Assembly (NCBI GenBank): GCA_001771235.1
Contig: METF01000193.1
Location: forward strand, 1-5,664
Direction of reading: 5' to 3'
Length of the DNA stretch: 5,664 bases
Source of the DNA: Candidatus Zhuqueibacterota bacterium RBG_16_48_16
Lineage (GTDB): Bacteria; Zhuqueibacterota; Zhuqueibacteria; Residuimicrobiales; Sediminimicrobiaceae
Every line of letters starts with the position of its first letter. The stretch's first letter is position 1. This document shows, in pieces, positions 1 to 5,664 of this stretch. The position numbers and the translations under genes are program-made. The notes beneath the pieces were generated by a model. That model was not told the DNA's origin, searched no databases, and saw only the letters and a program-made list of their open reading frames with translations.

Positions 1-1
1 G

Positions 2-490
2 ATATTATTACAGATGTTGTCCTTTGGCTACTATTTCAATTGTGCGCTGGGATTTAACGGGCTGACCCTTAAAGTCCTTGGCAAAGTTCGCTACGTCGTC
101 ATCATCAATGTCGCAGCCAGCGTGCTCAACCTGGCGGGCAATCTTTTGCTGATTCCAAAATACGGCGCTCTGGGCGCGACGATCGCCACGGCCGGCAGCA
201 TGATCGTGCACAATATTTTGAAACAGGCCGGGCTGAAAATGGCCTCCGGCATGAGCATATTCGACTGGCATTACCTGTCTTTCTACCTGATCATCAGCGG
301 CGCTACTGTATGTATTTATGTCATCCAGTTATTCACCCATAACAACATCTATCTGGACCTTGCCATTGTGGCGATATTTACCATTGGCGTTTTTCGTTTA
401 TCGGCAAAAAGGCTCGACGTGGAAAACACCTTCCCCGAGCTGTTGAAAATTCCGGTGTTGAAAACCCTGCTGAAAACAAAGGGAAAATAG
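2..490 (+). CDS. Polysaccharide flippase (Wzx/MATE-like), C-terminal part, cut by the left edge
   Basis: The frame is open back to the window start, so the true N-terminus lies outside; the Met at 14 is internal, and TAG at 488-490 ends it. About 162 residues are visible. Counting from that Met, hydrophobic segments lie near 27-47, 51-68, 86-106 and 111-128, followed by a basic, lysine-rich cytoplasmic tail (about 130-158). The stretch NLLLIPKYGALGATIAT (about 43-59) is typical of the C-terminal half of polysaccharide transporters of the MOP/MATE superfamily: an Asn-rich helix, then 'IPxYGAxGA', then the next helix. Family members usually have 400-500 residues and 12-14 helices, so roughly the last third is seen. 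Known role of the family: flipping undecaprenyl-linked glycan units across the inner membrane. The ligase/polymerase downstream fits this. A lipid II flippase (MurJ) is possible but less likely in this context. The family call is firm; the substrate is unknown. Confidence 0.82.
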   Translation: MLLQMLSFGYYFNCALGFNGLTLKVLGKVRYVVIINVAASVLNLAGNLLLIPKYGALGATIATAGSMIVHNILKQAGLKMASGMSIFDWHYLSFYLIISGATVCIYVIQLFTHNNIYLDLAIVAIFTIGVFRLSAKRLDVENTFPELLKIPVLKTLLKTKGK

Positions 491-500
491 CGTAACGATC

Positions 501-619
501 TTTGCCACGAAGGCACAAAGTCGCAAAGGAACACAAATGAAATTTAAGCCATTGTCTGACAGAGAAGAGTATATAGATTAATTTTGTGAAACTTTGTGTC
601 TTAGTGTCTTTGTGGCGAA
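501..619. repeat. Imperfect 37-bp inverted repeat, intergenic (REP/MITE-like)
   Basis: Arms at 501-537 and 583-619 match as reverse complements at 28 of 37 positions, around a 45-nt AT-rich loop. The left arm reads as loosely repeated octamers (GGCACAAAG, TCGCAAAG, ACACAAA). The right arm, on the minus strand, reads CGCCACAAAGACACTAAGACACAAAG. I recognise repeats of this 'CACAAAGACACAAAG' kind from intergenic regions of many environmental bacterial genomes; that is recall, not a search. It fills most of the 172-bp gap between the flippase stop and the next gene. The right arm ends 43 nt before the next start codon, so a transcript through here could fold into a long imperfect hairpin. No clear target duplication flanks it. 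No run of T follows, so it is not an obvious intrinsic terminator. Confidence 0.75.
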
Positions 620-662
620 TTATAGCAGATATGCCTGAATATTCACGAAATAGAATTTTACT

Positions 663-2402
663 ATGTTGGATTTGACATTAAATACACCGTTCATTCCCGG
701 TACGAACTTGAACGGCGATTTGGCCTGTGCCGACTGGCGGTTCTTATTGCCTCGCCTCAGCTACAAACACATCCTGTTCATCGGCAAGCCTCATGAAGGC
801 GATCTCCAGGTGATGCACGGCATGAGCCCGCTCAAGACTGTGATAACGACAAGAGAGCATAAGGAGAAAAAGCTTGCCAAATTAAATTCAGGAACTCTTG
901 CCGGGACGACTTTTCTGCCTATGCCTTCTCCTGGTGATAACTTTTCCATCTATGAAGAGAGCGTTGACTTGATGGTGCTCGCCGACCTGAATTTGTATAA
1001 AAAGCACTTATCTCAAAAAGCTACGCAAAACAAAATCGCCAAAGCATTGAGAACGGATGCGGCGATTTTTATCGATGTATCCGGTTTATCACAACGGTTC
1101 ACGGCGCGCCGGTTGTTTAAGCGCTACGCCCGCCACGGTTTCGGGCTACGTGCGGCATACTGGCTTACGCCGTTTCGCGGCGATTTACGCACGGCAGCGC
1201 CCATCGGTCGCGGAAAAATCTCAGGCTACCTGTTCAGCAATGTTCTTTACGGACAATCCGTCAAAAAAAGGATCATCAGTTTTCTTGGGAAAATCGCCGC
1301 TCCGCTGCGAATCATCGACCTGCTGGCGCCCAGACGCGCCTATCTATTGTCAGGAAAGAATCCTTCAAGTTATACAAACGAGATGCCTGATTTTTTAAAG
1401 TCTATGGCGCCGTCTTCAGGAGATCGCGGCGACAGCGACGGTTTGGCGCTCTCCGCCCGCGGTAAATATAACGCCAACAAGGTCATTTATTTCTTGTTCG
1501 CCCAATCGAAAAGCCGTCCCGATTCGGTGCTCAAGATCACGCGATCGCCGGAGTTTAATTTTCGCCTGGAAAATGAATATAACATTCTCTCCGAATTGCG
1601 GGAGAAAAAATACGTTCCGCAGGCATCCTATCCCCGGGCGCAGTTTTTGGCCTATGAAAACAACCTGGCCGTAATCGGCCTCGACGCGGTGAAGGGCGTG
1701 CCTTTTCGGGTAAAAACCACGGCCGACGCCGACTGTCCATACACGAGAAAAACGATAAACTGGATCATTCAATTAGGCATGAGCTCGCAAAAATCTACAA
1801 CCGACTCTGCCGAATGCTATCGTGCCTTACGATCCCTTTATGAAAATTTTTCTAAAATTTACTCTCTGACGCCTTTTGAGAGAGATTTTCTTCTCGACCA
1901 GCTCGATACCGTAAGAAACTATCCCGGCAAAATCCCGACAGTTCTCCAGCACGGCGACCCGGGCACCTGGAATATTCTCGTCTCCGATTCCGATGAGATC
2001 ATCGTGCTTGACTGGGAAGCCGGTGAGCTGAGAGGCGTTCCCCTTTGGGATTTGCTCTATTTTTTCCGCACCTTTTCATCATGGATCGGACGCAGCATGG
2101 GCGTCAGGAATCCTTTATCCAGTTTTGAAAACCTGCTTCTCAGGAAAACGGCATTGCACGATCTGTTCGACCAAACGATAAAGACATATTGCAGGTCGGT
2201 CAATCTCGATTCGAGGTTGGTTCCGCCGTTATTCCACACCTGCTGGATGCATCGCGCGCTCAAGGAAGCCACAAGATTACATCCCGAAAATGTGAGCGCA
2301 GGACATTATGTGAATTTGCTGAAACAATGCATTGCTTCTCCTCTTGCCGCCGCATACTTGCAGAGTTTCGACGTAGTGTCTGAACGAAAACTGGTGAAAT
2401 GA
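663..2402 (+). CDS. Two-domain protein: methyltransferase-like N-terminal half fused to an APH/choline-kinase-type phosphotransferase
   Basis: 579 residues. The start is the first ATG after an in-frame TAG at 651; no Shine-Dalgarno is visible, but the conserved DWRFLLP motif at 24-30 requires a start here. Residues 1-222 resemble a degenerate class I SAM-methyltransferase fold: a hydrophobic strand with a loose glycine loop (ILFIG then HEGDL, 37-47), and a C-terminal part with HGFGLRAAYWLTP (158-170) and RRAYLLSGK (214-222). A polar linker (about 223-258) leads to a kinase domain (about 259-555): Lys281 and Glu295 as the likely ATP-binding pair, HGDPGTWN (420-427; catalytic Asp422, metal-binding Asn427), LDWE (439-442; metal-binding Asp440) and GVPLWDLLYF (448-457). 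This is the APH/choline kinase signature, a family that phosphorylates hydroxyls of small molecules or sugars. The substrate is unknown; the context suggests a glycan or its precursor. Codons 571-579 and the stop come from an inserted element, so the present C-terminus is not ancestral. The N-terminal half and the kinase half each have a stand-alone relative at 4192-4917 and 4935 onward. Confidence 0.85.
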   Translation: MLDLTLNTPFIPGTNLNGDLACADWRFLLPRLSYKHILFIGKPHEGDLQVMHGMSPLKTVITTREHKEKKLAKLNSGTLAGTTFLPMPSPGDNFSIYEESVDLMVLADLNLYKKHLSQKATQNKIAKALRTDAAIFIDVSGLSQRFTARRLFKRYARHGFGLRAAYWLTPFRGDLRTAAPIGRGKISGYLFSNVLYGQSVKKRIISFLGKIAAPLRIIDLLAPRRAYLLSGKNPSSYTNEMPDFLKSMAPSSGDRGDSDGLALSARGKYNANKVIYFLFAQSKSRPDSVLKITRSPEFNFRLENEYNILSELREKKYVPQASYPRAQFLAYENNLAVIGLDAVKGVPFRVKTTADADCPYTRKTINWIIQLGMSSQKSTTDSAECYRALRSLYENFSKIYSLTPFERDFLLDQLDTVRNYPGKIPTVLQHGDPGTWNILVSDSDEIIVLDWEAGELRGVPLWDLLYFFRTFSSWIGRSMGVRNPLSSFENLLLRKTALHDLFDQTIKTYCRSVNLDSRLVPPLFHTCWMHRALKEATRLHPENVSAGHYVNLLKQCIASPLAAAYLQSFDVVSERKLVK

Positions 2403-2409
2403 AACAAAA

Positions 2410-2525
2410 CTGTCATTGCGAGCGGAGGAAATGAGTCATTTCCTGTTCAATTTGCTTTGTTGGAGCGAAGCAATCCCCCTACTTTTCAGGAGATTGCTTC
2501 GGCAAAAAACGCCTCGCAATGACAG
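2410..2525. repeat. Inner palindromic repeat of the CTGTCATTGCGAG type
   Basis: Perfect 13-bp arms lie at 2410-2422 and 2513-2525. A further perfect 10-bp pair, CGAAGCAATC (2466-2475) and GATTGCTTCG (2492-2501), lies inside. The combination 'TGTCATTGCGAG ... GAAGCAATC ... GATTGCTTCG ... CTCGCAATGACA' is a palindromic repeat I recognise from intergenic regions of many unrelated bacteria (recall, not a search). The inner pair is off-centre by 16 nt because the left side carries about 32 extra bases, which include a separate 19-bp palindrome at 2426-2444. Confidence 0.75.
2426..2444. repeat. Perfect 19-bp palindrome inside the element
   Basis: AGGAAATGA (2426-2434) and TCATTTCCT (2436-2444) are exact reverse complements around a single central G at 2435. 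In DNA it could extrude as a small cruciform or bind a dimeric protein. The one-base centre is too tight for a standard RNA hairpin loop, so several pairs would have to open. It lies only on the left side of the larger palindrome and accounts for part of its asymmetry. Confidence 0.6.
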
Positions 2526-2561
2526 CAAATTTTTAAATAAGTAGTTTTCGTTCAGACTCTA

Positions 2562-2636
2562 TGTAACAAAATTAAAGGCCGTTTCGTGAGTTATTTCGGA
2601 AAACACTATTATCGGGTGGAGGAAAGGGTTGTATGA
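2562..2636 (+). pseudogene. Stranded former 3' end of the 663-2402 gene (inferred)
   Basis: If the element is removed leaving one TA, codon GTA at 2373 joins directly to TGT at 2562. The frame then stays open for 24 further codons and stops at TGA 2634-2636. The predicted extra tail begins CNKIKGRFVSYF and ends EERVV. That stop overlaps the ATG of the next gene (2633-2635) as ATGA, the common arrangement for translationally coupled genes. The segment is no longer translated with gene 3, because ribosomes stop at 2400-2402. It still carries the GGAGG that serves the next gene. An open frame of 24 codons could arise by chance; the ATGA junction makes this much less likely but does not prove it. 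Confidence 0.6.
2618..2622 (+). promoter_or_regulatory. Ribosome binding site (GGAGG) of the ligase gene
   Basis: GGAGG lies 10 nt upstream of the ATG at 2633, slightly longer than usual spacing. It is the only strong Shine-Dalgarno-like site in front of any gene in the window. It supports the chosen start and suggests the gene can initiate independently now that the upstream reading frame stops about 230 bases earlier. Confidence 0.7.
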
Positions 2637-4186
2637 ATAAATTATTCCAGATGACAGCGTCCGTGAATCCGGTCGTGAAACAGATCGTTGGCTACACGTC
2701 TTTTGTATTGCTTACGGTCGTCGCTTTTACCGTCCTGTTCATGAAACTCAGCGTGGCCATGGTATTAGGCGGTACATTCATCCTGGCGTTTTTGTTTTTC
2801 ATGGTATTCTACCCGGAGGCGGGAACCCTGGTTGTCACCTTTTTGATCTACTCCAATGTCGCTGTGGTTGCCTATAAATTCCACGGCGTGCCGCACCTGG
2901 CCGTCGCGGCGGTTTCATTATTGATCTGCGTTCCCTTTGCCGTGTATGTGCTTGTTATGCGGGAAAAGGTCGTGTTGGATTATCCGCTTTTGCTGATGTT
3001 CCTTTACCTGGCGTCGCTGCTCATTTCATCCTTTTTTGCCAAAGACATCGGTATTGCTTTGGATAGAATTGTCACCTTTCTCATGGAAGGACTCGTTCTT
3101 TACTTTTTGCTTATTAATGTAATCAGAAAAGTGTCCACGCTCGACCGGGTGATATGGGCCATGCTCATCGCCGGCACGGTATTGGGTGGAATGACGCTCT
3201 TTCAGGAAGCGACAACATCATATAACCAGCAATTCTGGGGCCTCGCCCAGCGAAATCTCGAGTATGGCTTTGACGACGGCAGCGATGAGGTGCAGGGAAA
3301 TGTGCCTCACCAATCCAAAGTGAGAAGAGCGCAACGAGCCTCCGGGCCGACGGGCGACCCAAACCGGTTCGCGCAAATTTTGCTGGTACTCTTTCCATTG
3401 GGATTTTTTCGTTTTCTGCGCGAACATTCCCTGACGGCTAAAATTCTGCTCGGCCTTTGTACCTTGCTCATTTTGAGCGGTGTGTTATTGACGTATTCGC
3501 GCGGCGCCTTTGTCACCATCATCGTGTTAATGATTATCATGACTATTATGAGATACATAAAATTTTCTTATGCCATAGGCGCGGGAATCTTACTTCTTTC
3601 TCTCATTTTGATCACCTCGCCGGGATACTTTACCCGGATGGATACCATTCGCGGCGTAAAAGGTCTGTTCACAACCGACACGGAACATCAACCGGATTCG
3701 GTCACGCGCGGCCGGGTGACCGAAATGCTGGCGGCATTCATGGTATTCCTGGATCACCCCCTGTTTGGCGTCGGTCCCGGCCAGTATACGCCTTTTTATT
3801 CCATGAGCTATATGAGCAATCCGGATATCGCCTTTCGCCGCATCGACACCACACGACGAGCGCATACGTTGTATTTTGAGCTTGCCGCAGAAACAGGCAT
3901 CATGGGCTTGTCGGTGTTTTTGCTCATCGTTTTTCTTGTTGTTTTTAAATTGTGGGACATCCGCAGCCGTCTCATAAAAACCCAGCCTGACCTGGCAAAT
4001 CTGGCGACTTCCTTCATTCTAGCCATTGCCGCTTACCTGGGCACCGCCATATTTCTGCAACTGTCTTACGAGCGCTATTACTGGCTTCTGCTCGGTGTTG
4101 CCGCTGCCGCCATACAAGTGCTCGATCCGGAGAAGCTGGAAAAGCAGGCCACGGCAACAGGATTTGCAAAAATATTAAAATTTTAA
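2633..4186 (+). CDS. O-antigen ligase / polymerase family membrane protein (WaaL/Wzy-like)
   Basis: 517 residues with roughly 12-14 hydrophobic segments, starting from about residue 18. Known role of the family: joining lipid-linked glycans outside the inner membrane, either to lipid A core (ligase) or to each other (polymerase). Features typical of the Wzy_C / O-antigen ligase family are visible. A GDPNRFAQILL stretch (241-251) follows a polar loop (about 191-240). TYSRGAF (287-293) starts a helix. A large hydrophilic loop (about 330-420) holds HPLFGVGPGQY (375-385) and RRAHTLYFELAAETG (408-422), in which His411 corresponds to the conserved functional histidine of this family. Two or three more helices follow, then a short charged tail. 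A GGAGG site lies 10 nt upstream, and the next gene begins 5 nt after the stop, so these two are co-transcribed. Sequence alone does not separate ligase from polymerase, or from exopolysaccharide and protein-O-glycosylation members. The family call is firm. Confidence 0.88.
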   Translation: MNKLFQMTASVNPVVKQIVGYTSFVLLTVVAFTVLFMKLSVAMVLGGTFILAFLFFMVFYPEAGTLVVTFLIYSNVAVVAYKFHGVPHLAVAAVSLLICVPFAVYVLVMREKVVLDYPLLLMFLYLASLLISSFFAKDIGIALDRIVTFLMEGLVLYFLLINVIRKVSTLDRVIWAMLIAGTVLGGMTLFQEATTSYNQQFWGLAQRNLEYGFDDGSDEVQGNVPHQSKVRRAQRASGPTGDPNRFAQILLVLFPLGFFRFLREHSLTAKILLGLCTLLILSGVLLTYSRGAFVTIIVLMIIMTIMRYIKFSYAIGAGILLLSLILITSPGYFTRMDTIRGVKGLFTTDTEHQPDSVTRGRVTEMLAAFMVFLDHPLFGVGPGQYTPFYSMSYMSNPDIAFRRIDTTRRAHTLYFELAAETGIMGLSVFLLIVFLVVFKLWDIRSRLIKTQPDLANLATSFILAIAAYLGTAIFLQLSYERYYWLLLGVAAAAIQVLDPEKLEKQATATGFAKILKF

Positions 4187-4191
4187 CCGGC

Positions 4192-4917
4192 ATGACTCTT
4201 ATGGCTTTTATACAACCCAACATCGCAGAACGGATAAAAATCGATTCAGCCGATATGGCGCAATTTAACGAACGAAAACATTCCGGACATACTGAGCCGC
4301 ATCACCTGAGACGGCTCGATTGGCGCTTTCTTTTGCCGGAACCGAACATCGACAGCGTCGCCGTTATTGGCACGAACGACGAAGGTTTATTACAGGCATT
4401 GCAGGCACATTACAGCAAGGTGATTCCATTAGATCAGCATATTTTATCGGACAGCCAAAAGGCATTGTCAGAGATCGACCTGGTTATCGTGCGCTCGCCG
4501 ATTTCATTAAATGATGGCTCTATCATTATGATTCTGCAGAATAGTGAGCTGGTCTACTGGGAGATCGACAGGAAAAAGTGGCTGAAAACCATTCTCAAAA
4601 AAGGCCCCGCTTCGACGTGGTCGTGGATTGTCTCAGTTCCCCGGCAGGTGAGGATGGCGTTGAAATCATTTACTCATTACTCCGGTCTTTTGCAAGCGGC
4701 CGGTTTTAAAAATATCCAAGCCACCTGGCATCGCCCCGGCTTTGGCGACTGCCTGGAGCTTATTCCACTCAACCACAAGTACGGCCTTGAATATTACTTT
4801 TCCAGGTCCCAAAACAGCGTGAAAAGTGCTCTGAAAGCAAAAGCAGGCAGGATACTCCTTGCGTTAAAAATATTGCCTCGTGTCATTTCATGTTACAGCA
4901 TTGTAGCCAGCAAATAA
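4192..4917 (+). CDS. Stand-alone methyltransferase-like protein, paralogue of the N-terminal half of the 663-2402 product
   Basis: 241 residues from the ATG at 4192, 5 nt after the ligase stop. ATGs at 4201 and 4255 are in-frame alternatives; none has a clear Shine-Dalgarno, so the exact start is uncertain. DWRFLLP at 43-49 is identical to residues 24-30 of the 663-2402 product. The shared pattern continues with VAVIG then DEGLL (56-67), which matches ILFIG then HEGDL. Next come AGFKNIQATWHRP (160-172) followed by a short 'ELIPL' strand, then a basic helix and a final strand PRVISCYSIVASK (229-241). The 'AGF...W..P...IPL ... IVAxK' ending is typical of class I SAM methyltransferases. The usual glycine-rich SAM loop (E/DxGxGxG) is not recognisable, so catalytic activity is doubtful. 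A binding or scaffold role for the kinase encoded next is possible. No signal peptide or membrane segment is seen. Family placement is moderate; the relationship to the fused gene is stronger. Confidence 0.78.
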   Translation: MTLMAFIQPNIAERIKIDSADMAQFNERKHSGHTEPHHLRRLDWRFLLPEPNIDSVAVIGTNDEGLLQALQAHYSKVIPLDQHILSDSQKALSEIDLVIVRSPISLNDGSIIMILQNSELVYWEIDRKKWLKTILKKGPASTWSWIVSVPRQVRMALKSFTHYSGLLQAAGFKNIQATWHRPGFGDCLELIPLNHKYGLEYYFSRSQNSVKSALKAKAGRILLALKILPRVISCYSIVASK

Positions 4918-4934
4918 ACAATCCGGACGTATCT

Positions 4935-5664
4935 ATGAATTTTGTGCACCTGTATCTTTTAAACAACGCGCATCGATTTGATGACCGGAGAAATCTGGCT
5001 TTTGATGAAATATCGTCGCTTTTCATTACGCCCAGGTTTCAGGCATCGGGCCATATCCTGGTCTTTGTCCTTTCACCCCGATACGCCGCCCCGGTTTATG
5101 TTATAAAAATGCCCCGCGTGAAAGGAGACCACCTGCGCCTGGACCGCGAAGTGCGCAGCCTGCGGGCTGTTCATAGCCTGAAAAGCGGCGGATTCGACTC
5201 CGTGCCAAAGGTCGTCGCTTATGAAGATTTTAAGGGATTGCGTCTGTTGGTGCAAACGGCTTTGCCCGGCCAGCCCATGAAACCGGCTTTTGTGAGAAAA
5301 CACCCAAAGGCATGCCTGGAGGTGATGTCGGACTGGCTCATTAATATGCAGCGGTCGTCATCGTCAAGAAGCAGTTTTGATCTGTCCTGGTACCACCGCC
5401 TGGTTGAAATGCCCTTGAGTTTTGTCAAGAATAAAATTCCGAATTTGGTAAAAGGCCACTACCTCGATTGTACGGAAAATGCCGGAAAGATTCTCGGCGC
5501 AATGGATATCCCCCTCGTCTTTGAGCACGGCGACATGAGCTCTCCCAATATCCTGATTACGCCCGATAAACGGCCCGGCGTCGTTGACTGGGAGCTGGCC
5601 GAAATAAAAGGTCTGCCGGCGGTTGATTTGTTTTTCTTCCTCACCTACGTTGCCTTTTCGCGCC
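4935..5664 (+). CDS. Stand-alone APH/choline-kinase-type phosphotransferase, cut by the right edge
   Basis: ATG at 4935, 17 nt after the previous stop; a weak GGA at 4925-4927 lies 7 nt upstream. The frame is open for 243 codons to the window end with no stop. Kinase signature: Lys58 (VYVIKMP) and Glu72 (REV) as the ATP-binding pair, EHGDMSSPN (197-205; catalytic Asp200, metal-binding Asn205), VDWE (217-220; Asp218), then GLPAVDLFFFL (226-236). Spacings match the kinase half of the 663-2402 product: Lys to Glu 14 in both, Asp to Asn 5 in both, Asp to Asp 18 in both, Lys to catalytic Asp 142 here and 141 there. The N-terminal 57 residues before Lys58 correspond in length to the 59 residues between the end of the methyltransferase-like half and Lys281 there. 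So this gene begins at the domain boundary. All core residues are present, so an active kinase is expected; the substrate is unknown. Missing at the edge are the C-terminal helices, about 100 residues judging from the paralogue. Confidence 0.85.
   Translation, partial: MNFVHLYLLNNAHRFDDRRNLAFDEISSLFITPRFQASGHILVFVLSPRYAAPVYVIKMPRVKGDHLRLDREVRSLRAVHSLKSGGFDSVPKVVAYEDFKGLRLLVQTALPGQPMKPAFVRKHPKACLEVMSDWLINMQRSSSSRSSFDLSWYHRLVEMPLSFVKNKIPNLVKGHYLDCTENAGKILGAMDIPLVFEHGDMSSPNILITPDKRPGVVDWELAEIKGLPAVDLFFFLTYVAFSR

Larger units (their letters stand above)
2374..2561. mobile_element. 188-bp MITE-like element with 19-bp terminal inverted repeats ending in TA
   Basis: The left end (2374-2392) reads TAGTGTCTGAACGAAAACT. 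The right end (2543-2561) is its reverse complement with one mismatch (18/19; 15 perfect bases at 2378-2392 and 2543-2557). Both ends finish in TA, consistent with insertion at a TA dinucleotide and its duplication, as IS630/Tc1-mariner transposases do; the family is inferred. There is no room for a transposase, so movement would need one encoded elsewhere. A second inverted pair, CTGTCATTGCGAG at 2410-2422 and its exact complement at 2513-2525, lies 17 nt inside each terminal repeat and shares the same centre of symmetry. The left end lies inside the 3' end of the 663-2402 gene: codon GTA at 2373-2375 contains the first TA, and the stop TGA at 2400-2402 is element sequence. Confidence 0.78.

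Noticed and set aside
501..537. Short tandem or CRISPR-like repeats (octamers such as GGCACAAAG and TCGCAAAG)
   Set aside because: Units are only about 8 nt, imperfect and without spacers; the stretch is better explained as one arm of the inverted repeat.
601..662. Promoter for the fused gene (TATAGC at 621-626 as a -10)
   Set aside because: No -35 box at proper spacing was found, and AT-rich sequence gives such matches by chance.
1057..1398. 113-codon open frame on the + strand inside the fused gene
   Set aside because: It lies wholly within a well-supported gene in another frame, its product is rich in Arg and Cys without any domain pattern, and no ribosome site precedes it.
1416..1772. 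118-codon open frame on the minus strand
   Set aside because: Antisense to the kinase domain coding region; composition is that of a shadow frame and there is no start context.
663..2402. Aminoglycoside resistance gene, because of the HGDxxxxN kinase motif
   Set aside because: The motif marks the whole APH/choline-kinase fold. The fused methyltransferase-like half, the second copy nearby and the polysaccharide context point to a biosynthetic role.
2492..2535. Intrinsic terminator at the end of the palindromic element (T-rich run at 2530-2534)
   Set aside because: The T run is short and does not directly follow a compact GC-rich stem; the nearest strong pairing spans the whole element.
3457..3879. 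140-codon open frame on the + strand inside the ligase gene
   Set aside because: Out-of-frame reading of membrane-protein codons; His/Arg-rich with no recognisable motif, fully overlapped by the ligase gene.

Overview
This window is part of a surface-polysaccharide (O-antigen or exopolysaccharide) assembly cluster with every gene on the + strand. The likely host is a Gram-negative-type bacterium. This rests on the gene types (flippase, O-antigen ligase/polymerase family protein), the moderate base composition and the palindromic intergenic repeats. The sequence alone does not fix a phylum.

Layout. (1) Positions 2-490 hold the C-terminal part of a Wzx/MATE-like polysaccharide flippase, cut by the left edge. 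(2) Positions 491-662 are a gap holding a 37-bp imperfect inverted repeat. (3) Positions 663-2402 encode a two-domain protein: a methyltransferase-like N-terminal half starting with a DWRFLLP motif, fused to an APH/choline-kinase-type phosphotransferase. (4) Positions 2374-2561 are a 188-bp palindromic MITE-like element bounded by TA on both sides. It sits in the 3' end of gene 3 and supplies its last codons and its stop. (5) Positions 2633-4186 encode a polytopic O-antigen ligase/polymerase family protein. (6) Positions 4192-4917 encode a stand-alone version of the methyltransferase-like half. (7) Positions 4935 to the right edge encode a stand-alone version of the kinase half; this gene has no stop inside the window.

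Two observations stand out. First, the same two-domain module occurs twice in one cluster, once fused (gene 3) and once split into two adjacent genes (6 and 7). The break falls at the domain boundary and the spacing of the kinase motif residues is almost unchanged. Second, removing the TA-bounded element in silico restores a reading frame in gene 3. That frame runs 24 codons further and ends in TGA overlapping the ATG of the ligase gene (ATGA). The element therefore appears to have inserted recently into a translationally coupled junction and trimmed the C-terminus.

How the genes may work together (inference). The flippase would move lipid-linked glycan units across the inner membrane, and the ligase/polymerase would join or transfer them outside. 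The methyltransferase-like/kinase pairs could modify sugars, lipid carriers or chain ends in the cytoplasm. WbdD of E. coli O8/O9a, a methyltransferase-kinase that caps glycan chains, is a precedent for the domain order, but homology to WbdD is not shown here.
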